A stretch of DNA of 9,379 nucleotides from Noviherbaspirillum sp. (GTDB taxonomy: Bacteria; Pseudomonadota; Gammaproteobacteria; Burkholderiales; Burkholderiaceae). Below the pieces are notes generated by a model. It worked only from the letters and a program-made list of their open reading frames with translations. It was not told where the DNA came from and did no database searches. Shown here piece by piece: positions 1-6,112 of this stretch (positions are counted from its first letter, which is position 1; each line of letters starts with the position of its first letter). Both the position numbers and the translations under genes were made by a program. Where the stretch lies: assembly GCA_028292785.1 (NCBI GenBank), contig JAQGLQ010000099.1, positions 1-9,379 on the forward strand, written 5' to 3'.

Positions 1-35
1 GTGACCACGCATATAACTGCGTAGCGCCGTAGGAA

Positions 36-83
36 TCCCCTTCCTTTCCGCGCAAGCGGCAGCCGTCAGGCTGAGGGAGGGGA
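36..83 (+). promoter_or_regulatory. Possible three-way-junction leader over the regulator's RBS
   Basis: Seen by hand-folding. An outer stem pairs 36-45 with 74-83 (ten pairs including one G-U). An inner hairpin, CCGC-GCAA-GCGG at 48-59, has a GNRA-type tetraloop. A second inner hairpin, CAGCC-GTCA-GGCTG at 60-73, abuts the outer stem directly. The 3' strand of the outer stem is the purine tract that would act as Shine-Dalgarno for ATG 86, so the fold would hide it. Whether the region is transcribed, and whether the fold is real, is inference; no covariation was tested. The purine tract may simply pair by chance with an upstream pyrimidine run. Confidence 0.33.
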
Positions 84-88
84 GGATG
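74..88 (+). promoter_or_regulatory. Strong Shine-Dalgarno and ATG out of frame with the iclR-type gene
   Basis: AGGGAGG at 74-80 lies five bases before ATG 86-88, an excellent initiation signal. The ATG frame runs only about 40 codons before a stop near 209, while the regulator frame (phase of position 88) is open from 25 to 984 without any ATG, GTG or TTG before 160. Adding one base after the TC at 89-90 would give a start reading M-S-K-K-K-Q-S and join the regulator frame. This looks like the original start of the regulator, disconnected by a one-base loss or sequencing error. Confidence 0.5.
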
Positions 89-159
89 TCAAGAAGAAGC
101 AATCCAGAACTCCCGCCCGGCCAGAGCAGCCGGAAAGCGCTCCCGCGCCAACAGCGCAG

Positions 160-984
160 GTGGACAGCCGGGACGAGGCGGACGACCAGTCCGACCGGCA
201 GGGCGTGAAGTCAGTGGAAGTCGCCGGCCGCATCCTCGAAGCGCTGATGGCGCACCAGATCAGCGTATCCCTGAAAGAGCTCAGCCAGGAAACCCGTCTT
301 CCCGCCGCCAAGCTGCATCGCTACCTGACCAGCCTGATCAGGGCGCGCCTGGTGCGGCAGGATCCGCGCACGCGGCTGTACCAGCTTGGCAGCTTCGCCA
401 TGGAACTCGGCGCGGCGGCGATGCATTCCTCCGATGCGATGATCGACGCCGTGCGCAAGCAGCGCATGGTGCGCGACGCCGTCGATGAGACCGTTTCGCT
501 GGCGATCTGGAGCGCGAACGGGCCGATCGTCATTCATGTGGAAGAAAGCAGCCGCGCGGTTCTCATGACCGTCCGGCCGGGAACGCTGCTGCCGCTGTGC
601 GCGACCGCCGCCGGAATGGTGTTCGCGGCATTCCTCGCGCCTCATCTGACCAATACGCTGGCGGCAGCCGAACTGGCGGCGCCGGAGCCCGACCAGGAGC
701 CCATCGTGAAATCAGTCAGTGAACTGAGCGAATTCGCGCGCGGCGTGAAGCACGACATGTTCATGGTGAACAAAGGGCATCTGCTGCAGGGCGTCATGGC
801 GGTCGCGAGTCCGCTGTTCGATCACGGCGGCCACCTCGTCGGCGTGCTGTCGGTGGTCAGCCGCCAGGCCCATGTCACGCCTGAACGGGAGCGCCACGTC
901 ATTTCCAGTCTCCTGCGCATTGCCGGCCACGAAGCGAAAGGCCGCGCCAGGGAAGACGGTGCGTCCCCGGCACGCCGATCGTGA
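160..984 (+). CDS. IclR-family transcriptional regulator
   Basis: IclR-type regulators have an N-terminal winged helix-turn-helix and a C-terminal GAF-like effector domain and usually control neighbouring catabolic genes. From GTG 160 the product is 274 aa. Residues about 16-80 form the HTH: V-K-S-V-E-V-A-G-R-I-L-E-A-L, then S-L-K-E-L-S-Q-E-T and the recognition segment L-P-A-A-K-L-H-R-Y-L. Residues about 95-260 match the IclR ligand domain, with H-V-E-E-S, V-R-P-G, A-T-A-A-G near 148-152 and a terminal G-V-L-S-V segment. GTG 160 has no convincing RBS; the true start may be ATG 86 across a one-base frame break, adding 25 basic, proline-rich residues for about 299 aa. The gene lies directly upstream of the nitrilase and transporter and is likely their regulator. 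Family call is firm; ligand and start are not. Confidence 0.9.
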   Translation: MDSRDEADDQSDRQGVKSVEVAGRILEALMAHQISVSLKELSQETRLPAAKLHRYLTSLIRARLVRQDPRTRLYQLGSFAMELGAAAMHSSDAMIDAVRKQRMVRDAVDETVSLAIWSANGPIVIHVEESSRAVLMTVRPGTLLPLCATAAGMVFAAFLAPHLTNTLAAAELAAPEPDQEPIVKSVSELSEFARGVKHDMFMVNKGHLLQGVMAVASPLFDHGGHLVGVLSVVSRQAHVTPERERHVISSLLRIAGHEAKGRAREDGASPARRS

Positions 985-990
985 ATTATG

Positions 991-1020
991 AAATGTGGAA
1001 TGCGTTGAGACGATACATTT
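991..1020. promoter_or_regulatory. Inverted repeat overlapping the nitrilase promoter, candidate IclR operator
   Basis: AAATGT at 991-996 and ACATTT at 1015-1020 form a perfect six-base inverted repeat with an 18-base spacer. The right arm shares its last base with the -35 hexamer that starts at 1020, a position suited to repression. IclR proteins bind palindromic AT-rich sites near the genes they control. The assignment to this regulator is inference; six-base arms are short and could be chance. Confidence 0.3.
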
Positions 1021-1048
1021 TGACATCACCTACTTGTCGCTATGTAAT
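1020..1048 (+). promoter_or_regulatory. Sigma70-type promoter ahead of the nitrilase
   Basis: A perfect TTGACA (1020-1025) is followed after exactly 17 bases by TGTAAT (1043-1048), which matches the -10 consensus at five of six positions. Transcription would begin near 1055, about 30 bases before the nitrilase start at 1088, which has an AAGGA Shine-Dalgarno at 1077-1081 with six-base spacing. This is the only near-consensus promoter I found and probably drives the nitrilase and transporter genes. Start point and activity are inferred. Confidence 0.65.
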
Positions 1049-1087
1049 GGCCGGAAAATTTTATGACGGCTAGTTCAAGGATAAGCG

Positions 1088-2112
1088 ATGCCAACATTTT
1101 CAAAGTTTAAAGCCGCTGCGGTGCAGGCAGCCCCTTGCTTTCTCGATACGCCCGCAACGGTGGCCAAGGTTGGCAAATATGTCCGTGAGGCGGCCGCCGC
1201 CGGCGCCAGCATCGTGGTTTTCCCGAAGTGTTCATCTCCGGTTATCCGTACTGGAACTGGCTGAAGAATCCGCTCGATGGCAGTGCGTGGTTCGAGCGCC
1301 TCTACTTCAGCGCGATCGACGTGCCCGGACCGGAAGTGGAAGAACTCTGCCGCCTGTCGCGTGACAACAATATCCATATCGCCATCGGCGTGAACGAGCG
1401 CGGCGCCAAGAGCGTCGGCACGATCTACAACACGAATCTCCTGATTTCGCCGGAAAAAGGCTTGATCAATCGGCAACGCAAGCTGGTGCCGACCTTTGCC
1501 GAAAAACTGTCCTGGACCGCGGGCGATGCCCAGGGTCTTCGGGTCACGGAAACCGGGCTCGGCCCGATCGGCATGCTCGCATGCGGCGAGAACACCAACA
1601 CCCTCGCGCGCTTCGCGCTGCTGGCCGAAGGCGAACTGCTGCACATCGCCAATTTCGTCGCGTTCCCCTTCGTTTCAAACTACGACATGCCAGCCGCGAT
1701 CAAGACGCGCATCGGCGCCCACTCGTTCGAAGGCAAGGTATTCAGCATCGTGTCGTGCTCGGCCATGTCGCCCGAAATTGTCGAAGCCATCGCCGAAAGC
1801 GATGACGACAGGAAGCGCATGGCAGGTTCGCCCAATGCCTTCTCGGCCATCTTCAATCCCCAGGGCGAGATCATTTCCGAGCCCCTCGTCGACGTCGAAG
1901 GCATCACCTATGCCGACATCGATCTGACGAAATGCATCGCGCCCAAGCAGTACCACGACATCCTCGGCCACTACAACCGCTTCGACATTTTCAGTCTTCA
2001 GGTCGACCGTACGGAGCGGTCCGCGCTGCGCTATGTCGGCGAGGCCAGAGAGCCTGTCGGCGCGACGGCGGCCGAACAGGAACCCACACCTCCCGCAATT
2101 CCGGCACAATAA
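1088..2112 (+). CDS. Nitrilase (carbon-nitrogen hydrolase), split by a one-base frameshift
   Basis: Nitrilases hydrolyse R-CN to the carboxylate and ammonia through a Glu-Lys-Cys triad in the cytoplasm. ATG 1088 has a good RBS and opens with M-P-T-F-S-K-F-K-A-A-A-V-Q-A, a typical nitrilase beginning. That frame stops at TGA 1262, while the family match continues from 1225 one base out of phase. Joined, the product is about 341 aa, normal for the family. The residues then fall at Glu47 (F-P-E-V-F-I-S-G-Y-P), Lys132 (Q-R-K-L-V-P-T), a second Glu at 139, and Cys166 (L-A-C-G-E-N-T-N). This agrees closely with the spacing in Rhodococcus J1 nitrilase, whose nucleophile is Cys165. The C-terminal G-H-Y-N-R-F-D is also family-like. 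The motif has Cys-Gly-Glu-Asn rather than the common Cys-Trp-Glu-Asn. An annotator may call only 1228-2112 (294 aa, from GTG), which lacks Glu47 and cannot be a functional start. Substrate is unknown; amidase-like activity is possible. Confidence 0.85.
1219..1225 (+). other. Frameshift point forming a -1 slippery heptamer in the nitrilase
   Basis: In the upstream frame the codons read GTT TTC CCG AAG, so T-TTC-CCG fits the X XXY YYZ pattern exactly in phase. Slipping back one base at TTC CCG re-pairs as TTT CCC, and the next codon is GAA, giving F-P-E-V-F-I, the expected nitrilase sequence with the catalytic Glu. A weak five-pair hairpin (1238-1242 with 1250-1254) follows. The simpler reading is loss of one base from the TTTT or CCC run, by mutation or sequencing error. 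Confidence 0.45.
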
Positions 2113-2155
2113 GCGCAACATTCCATCCAGGCATCAGCAACCCTAAAGAAAACCC

Positions 2156-3328
2156 ATGGCCACCATACACTTCCGTTTCGCCCAAGCGTTGTCCGTCGCC
2201 GCACTCGCCATTGCCACTTCCGCCGTCCACGCGCAGGAAAAGGTCAAGGTCGGTTTCCTGCTTCCGTACAGCGGTACCTTCGCCGCGATCGGCGTCGCCG
2301 TTGAAAACGGCTTCAAGCTGTACGTCGCGGAGAAGGGCGGCAAGCTCGGCGGCCGCGAAGTGGAGTATTTCAAGGTCGACGACGAATCCGACCCGGCCAA
2401 GGCGATCCAGAACGCCAACCGCCTGGTGCAGCGCGATAAGGTCGACGTGCTGATCGGCTCGGTCCATTCCGGCGTGGCGCTGGCGGTGACCAAGGTTGCC
2501 AAGGACAACGACGTCACGCTCATCGTTCCGAACGCGGGCGTGGGCGCCATCACCGGCGCCTTGTGCGCGCCGAACGTATTCCGTTCTTCCTACTCCGCCT
2601 GGCAGACCGCTTACTCCATGGGCAAGGTCGCGGCGACCAAGGGCAAGAAAACCGCGATCACCGTCACCTGGAAATACGCCGCCGGCGACGAACAGGTCGC
2701 CGCATTCCGCCAGGGCTTCGAGGAAGGCGGCGGCAAGGTGATCAAGGATCTGAACGTGCCTTTCCCGAACGTCGAATTCCAGTCGATCCTGACCGAAGTG
2801 GCATCCGCCAAGCCTGAAGCCGTGTTTGCCTTTTTCGCCGGTGCGGGTGCGGTGAAGTTCGTGCAGGATTACGCCGGCGCGGGACTCAACAAGTCGATCA
2901 CGCTGTACGGTTCCGGCTTCCTGACGGACGGCACGCTCGAAGCGCAGGGCAAGAGCGCGCAGGGACTGCTGACCACGCTGCACTATGGCGACGGCTTGAA
3001 TACGCCGCGCGACAATGCTTTCCGTCTGGCCTATGCCAGGAGCTTCAAGATGCAGCCTGACGTGTATGCGGTGCAAGGCTATGACGCGGCGCAGATGTAT
3101 GCGGCAGGCCTGAATGCGGTGGGCGGCGACGTCAAGCAGAAGGATGCTTTGCGCAAAGCGATCCGCAGTGCGAAGATCGACAGCCCGCGCGGCACCTTCG
3201 TCCTCTCGAAGGCCGGCAATCCCGTGCAGGATTTTTACCTGCGCGAAGTGGTAGGCGCCGAGAACAAGGTGATCGGTGTCGCTGTCAAGGCGCTGGCTGA
3301 TCCGGCAACGGGTTGCCGTCTGCGCTGA
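2156..3328 (+). CDS. HAAT-family ABC transporter periplasmic substrate-binding protein
   Basis: This 390-aa protein has a clear Sec signal peptide: a short basic N-terminus, a hydrophobic core at about 11-22, and likely cleavage after A-V-H-A at residue 26. There is no lipobox Cys, so it should be a soluble periplasmic protein. The mature part begins K-V-K-V-G-F-L-L-P-Y-S-G-T-F-A, the usual start of Peripla_BP_6 (LivJ/LivK-like) receptors, and continues with G-S-V-H-S-G-V-A and A-P-N-V-F-R-S-S-Y-S-A-W-Q. Cys137 and Cys387 are noticeable; a disulfide is possible. It sits 43 bases after the nitrilase stop and ahead of the cognate permeases. The family includes receptors for branched amino acids, amides, urea and aromatic acids. 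The nitrilase context favours a nitrile, amide or acid ligand, but this is inference. The RBS is weak (purine run before ATG 2156). Confidence 0.93.
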   Translation: MATIHFRFAQALSVAALAIATSAVHAQEKVKVGFLLPYSGTFAAIGVAVENGFKLYVAEKGGKLGGREVEYFKVDDESDPAKAIQNANRLVQRDKVDVLIGSVHSGVALAVTKVAKDNDVTLIVPNAGVGAITGALCAPNVFRSSYSAWQTAYSMGKVAATKGKKTAITVTWKYAAGDEQVAAFRQGFEEGGGKVIKDLNVPFPNVEFQSILTEVASAKPEAVFAFFAGAGAVKFVQDYAGAGLNKSITLYGSGFLTDGTLEAQGKSAQGLLTTLHYGDGLNTPRDNAFRLAYARSFKMQPDVYAVQGYDAAQMYAAGLNAVGGDVKQKDALRKAIRSAKIDSPRGTFVLSKAGNPVQDFYLREVVGAENKVIGVAVKALADPATGCRLR

Positions 3329-3369
3329 TGCGCCGGGGCCGTCTCTGATGGCGTCCCCCCAAGTGCCTG

Positions 3370-3397
3370 AAAACGGCGGACGCGCTCCGCCGTTTTT
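3370..3397 (+). terminator. Terminator-like hairpin after the binding-protein gene
   Basis: An eleven-pair perfect stem (3370-3380 with 3386-3396) closes a five-base loop, CGCGC, and the 3' arm runs into TTTTT at 3393-3397. This is a textbook rho-independent terminator. It lies 41 bases after the binding-protein stop and 30 bases before the LivH start. The same arrangement in other transport operons gives partial termination or 3'-end mRNA protection, so more binding protein is made than permease. I see no separate promoter between it and 3428, which favours partial read-through. Confidence 0.85.
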
Positions 3398-3427
3398 CTT
3401 GCCTAGTTCTAACGTATCTCACCGATC

Positions 3428-4291
3428 ATGGATATAGCCAACTTTCTCATCCAACTGCTCAACAGCGTGCAGTACGGTCTGCTGCTGTTTATGCTGGCCG
3501 CCGGCCTGACGCTGATATTCGGCATCATGGATGTGGTCAATCTCGCGCACGGCAGCTTTTACATGCTGGGCGCCTACCTCGCCTATTCGCTGTCCGGCGC
3601 TTTCGACAGCCTGGCGCTCGCCATTCTCGTCGGCGCGGTGCTGTCGGTCGCGTTCGGGCTGGCGCTGGAGTGGCTGCTGTTCCGCCACTTCTACCACCGC
3701 GATCACCTCGACCAGGTGCTGCTGACCTTCGGCCTGATCTACATTTTCGAGGAAATGCGCTCGATCATCTGGGGCGACGATGTGCATGGCGCGCAGATTC
3801 CCGCGTTGCTCAGCGCGTCCATCCCGCTCACCGAAAACATGGCCTACCCGGTGTATCGCCTGTTCATGTCGGGCGTCTGCATAGCGCTGGCCATCGGCCT
3901 GTATCTGCTGATTTCCAAAACGCGCCTGGGCATGAAGATCCGTGCCGGCGCGTTCAATCGCGACATGACCGAGTCGCTGGGCATCAACATCAAGCTGATC
4001 CACGCTTTCGTGTTTGCGCTCGGCGTCGGCCTGGCGTCGGTGGCCGGCATGATCGCCGCGCCGATTTCCAGCGTCTACCCGAACATGGGGTCGCAGGTGT
4101 TGATCATGTGTTTCGTGGTGGTGGTGATCGGCGGCATCGGCTCGGTGCGCGGCGCCCTGATCGCGGCGCTGCTGGTGGGGCTGGTGGATACCTTCGGCAA
4201 GGTATTGCTGCCGCAGGTGGCGGGCATGCTCGTTTATATGCTGATGGCGGCCGTGCTGCTCTGGAAACCGGAAGGAATGTTCAAGAAATGA
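3428..4291 (+). CDS. LivH-like ABC transporter inner-membrane permease
   Basis: This 287-aa, strongly hydrophobic protein belongs to the BPD_transp_2 / LivH type. Visible landmarks are N-L-A-H-G at 38-42 after the first helices, the cytoplasmic ATPase-contact loop at about 165-187 (T-R-L-G-M-K-I-R-A-G, then M-T-E-S-L-G-I-N), and the glycine-rich V-I-G-G-I-G-S-V-R-G-A near 233-243. It ends L-L-W-K-P-E-G-M-F, as usual for the family. About eight membrane segments are expected. It would pair with the LivM-like subunit to form the translocation pore. ATG 3428 has no clear Shine-Dalgarno, but the family N-terminus fits it. The stop overlaps an ATG (ATGA, 4288-4291) opening a 17-codon reading frame. 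Substrate is not readable from the sequence. Confidence 0.93.
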   Translation: MDIANFLIQLLNSVQYGLLLFMLAAGLTLIFGIMDVVNLAHGSFYMLGAYLAYSLSGAFDSLALAILVGAVLSVAFGLALEWLLFRHFYHRDHLDQVLLTFGLIYIFEEMRSIIWGDDVHGAQIPALLSASIPLTENMAYPVYRLFMSGVCIALAIGLYLLISKTRLGMKIRAGAFNRDMTESLGINIKLIHAFVFALGVGLASVAGMIAAPISSVYPNMGSQVLIMCFVVVVIGGIGSVRGALIAALLVGLVDTFGKVLLPQVAGMLVYMLMAAVLLWKPEGMFKK

Positions 4292-4341
4292 AAACGACGC
4301 AACGATATGTCCGATCGGGCTGTGCGCGGAGGGACAACTGA
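4288..4341 (+). CDS. 17-codon bridging ORF between the two permease genes
   Basis: ATG 4288 overlaps the LivH stop as ATGA, and the frame ends at TGA 4339-4341, overlapping the LivM start as TGATG. The predicted peptide is M-K-T-T-Q-R-Y-V-R-S-G-C-A-R-R-D-N, basic and with no recognised domain. An AAGGA at 4272-4276 lies eleven bases upstream. The double overlap suits translational coupling across the 49-base gap, since ribosomes would reach the LivM RBS (4328-4333). It may equally be a chance frame; a peptide function is not implied. Confidence 0.25.
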   Translation: MKTTQRYVRSGCARRDN

Positions 4342-5357
4342 TGGCCAGTCCCGCAGCTAATCTCGAATCCCTGCCGCGCAGCGTGCAGGTGACGCTCGCG
4401 CTGGGGCTGGCCGCGCTGGCGCTCTTCCCGTTCGTCAGCGGCGATTACTACACGGAGATGGTCACGCGCATGATGATCATGGCGATCTTCGCGATGAGCC
4501 TCGATCTGCTGCAAGGCGTGACCGGCATGGTCTCGCTCGGCCATGCCGCGTATTTCGGACTGGCGGGTTATGCGCTGGCCTTTCTCACGCCGACCGCGGA
4601 ACCTGCGAATCTGTGGTGGACCTTGCCGCTCGCCGTGCTGGGCTCCGGCCTGGCGGCGCTGATCATCGGCTTTTTCGTGGTCCGCACGCGCGGCATCTAC
4701 TTCATCATGGTCACCATGGCCTTCGCGCAGATGGTCTTTTATCTGTTCTTCGATAACAAGGTTCTGGGCGGTTCGGACGGGCTGTACATCAACTTCAAGC
4801 CCGATGCCGCGCTGTTTGGCTGGGTGCCGTTCGACCTTGAGCAGAAGACCACGCTGTACTACTTCACGCTGGTCGTGCTGGTCGCGGTATACCTGTTTCT
4901 GCGCAGCGTGCTGTGGAGTCCGTTCGGCCGCGTGCTGGCCGGCATCCGCGTCAACGAGCACCGCATGCGCGCCATGGGCTTCGGTACCTTCGGATACAAG
5001 CTGGCGGCATTCACGCTGGCCGGTGCGCTGGCCGGATTGGCGGGTTATCTGTCGGGCGTGCAGACCGGGTATGTCAACCCGGAGCTGATGGGCTTTCACA
5101 TGAGCGCGCACGCCATCATGATGGTGATCCTCGGCGGCATGGGCAATTTCGCCGGCGCGATCGCGGGCGCGTTCGCCTTCGAATATTTGCTCCACCTGTT
5201 CAAGGAACTGCCGCAGGTGGGCGGCCTCGACCTCGGCAAGCATTGGCAGCTGTGGATGGGCCTGTTCATCGTCGCCCTGGTGGTGCTGGCGCCGCGTGGC
5301 TTGCTCGGCCTCGCCGGAAGGCTCGGACACAAGGCGCAAGGAGAGCCCCATGAATGA
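4341..5357 (+). CDS. LivM-like ABC transporter inner-membrane permease
   Basis: This 338-aa membrane protein is the second pore subunit. Landmarks are V-S-L-G-H-A-A-Y-F-G at about 64-73, G-G-S-D-G-L at 143-148, and the conserved cytoplasmic coupling loop G-R-V-L-A-G-I-R-V-N at about 196-205 followed by R-M-R-A-M-G. A glycine-rich late helix, I-L-G-G-M-G-N, comes next. Length and order match LivM/BraE proteins. ATG 4341 has a strong GGAGGG Shine-Dalgarno at 4328-4333 with seven-base spacing. The gene overlaps the LivG-like start by eight bases, indicating coupled translation. It should act with the LivH-like protein, the two ATPases and the upstream periplasmic receptor. Confidence 0.94.
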   Translation: MASPAANLESLPRSVQVTLALGLAALALFPFVSGDYYTEMVTRMMIMAIFAMSLDLLQGVTGMVSLGHAAYFGLAGYALAFLTPTAEPANLWWTLPLAVLGSGLAALIIGFFVVRTRGIYFIMVTMAFAQMVFYLFFDNKVLGGSDGLYINFKPDAALFGWVPFDLEQKTTLYYFTLVVLVAVYLFLRSVLWSPFGRVLAGIRVNEHRMRAMGFGTFGYKLAAFTLAGALAGLAGYLSGVQTGYVNPELMGFHMSAHAIMMVILGGMGNFAGAIAGAFAFEYLLHLFKELPQVGGLDLGKHWQLWMGLFIVALVVLAPRGLLGLAGRLGHKAQGEPHE

Positions 5358-6111
5358 CGTACTGTTGTCGGCGAATAACCTGACCAAGCGCTACGGCGGC
5401 CTGGCCGCTGTCAACGCGGTGTCGGTCGAACTGTGGAGCGGCCGTATCCACGCGGTGATCGGTCCCAACGGCGCCGGCAAGTCGACGTTGACCAATCTGC
5501 TGTCGGGCGATGTGCCGCCGACCTCGGGCACGGTGACGCTGGGCGGTCAGGACGTGACCGGCTGGAGTCCCGAGAAAATCTCGCGTCAGGGCCTGGGCCG
5601 CAGCTATCAGAAGACCAATATCTTCGCGCCTTTCACGGTCTGGGAAAACGTGCGGCTGGCTTCGCAGTCGCGCTCGCCGCAGGCGGCGCGCTGGCTATCG
5701 GATACGCGCAAGAATACGCCGAACTTCATGGCGACCAACGAGCGCGCCGAGCGGGCTATCGAACTGGCCGGCATGCAGGACCGGCGCAATGCCATTGCCG
5801 GCGCTGTCAGCCACGGCGAGCAGCGCCAGCTGGAGATCGCTATGACGCTGGCGACCAGCCCGCGGGTATTGCTGCTTGACGAGCCGCTGGCCGGCATGGG
5901 CGTGGCCGAGGCCGAACGCATGGTCGAACTGCTGCTCAAGCTGAAGAAAGAGCATGCCATCATGCTGGTCGAACATGACATGGACGCGGTGTTCGCGCTG
6001 GCCGACCACTTGACCGTGATGGTCAACGGCCAGGTGATCGCCAGCGGCACGCCGGCGGCCATCCGTGCGGATGCCAACGTACAGGCTGCCTACCTGGGCG
6101 AGGAGCACTGA
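5350..6111 (+). CDS. LivG-like ABC transporter ATP-binding protein
   Basis: This 253-aa cytoplasmic ATPase shows Walker A G-P-N-G-A-G-K-S-T at 38-46, a Q-loop Gln at 87, Walker B V-L-L-L-D-E-P at 173-179 with catalytic Glu178, and H-loop His209 in L-V-E-H-D. The signature is S-H-G-E-Q at 154-158 rather than L-S-G-G-Q; such variants are familiar in HAAT ATPases. The C-terminal A-A-Y-L-G-E is typical of LivG. I chose ATG 5350 (M-N-D-V-L-L-S) because AAGGAG at 5338-5343 lies six bases upstream and the family begins here. A longer in-frame start at 5296 would add 18 residues lying inside the LivM gene. It is followed one base later by the LivF-like gene. Confidence 0.94.
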   Translation: MNDVLLSANNLTKRYGGLAAVNAVSVELWSGRIHAVIGPNGAGKSTLTNLLSGDVPPTSGTVTLGGQDVTGWSPEKISRQGLGRSYQKTNIFAPFTVWENVRLASQSRSPQAARWLSDTRKNTPNFMATNERAERAIELAGMQDRRNAIAGAVSHGEQRQLEIAMTLATSPRVLLLDEPLAGMGVAEAERMVELLLKLKKEHAIMLVEHDMDAVFALADHLTVMVNGQVIASGTPAAIRADANVQAAYLGEEH

Positions 6112-6112
6112 G

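Noticed and set aside
7..22. ACGCA-TATAAC-TGCGT inverted repeat
   Set aside because: Five-base arms are too short to call an operator or terminator, and nothing nearby supports it.
86..100. Programmed frameshift at the iclR-type start, using tandem AGA codons
   Set aside because: The needed shift is -1, and no X XXY YYZ heptamer is in phase; tandem AGA slippage is usually +1.
1991..3076. 361-codon open frame on the minus strand
   Set aside because: It lies antisense to the nitrilase end and binding-protein gene, resembles no family, and is explained by G/C third-position bias.
4281..5387. 368-codon open frame on the minus strand
   Set aside because: It is antisense to LivM, rich in His, Gln, Arg and Glu as shadow frames of hydrophobic genes are, and has no recognisable domain.
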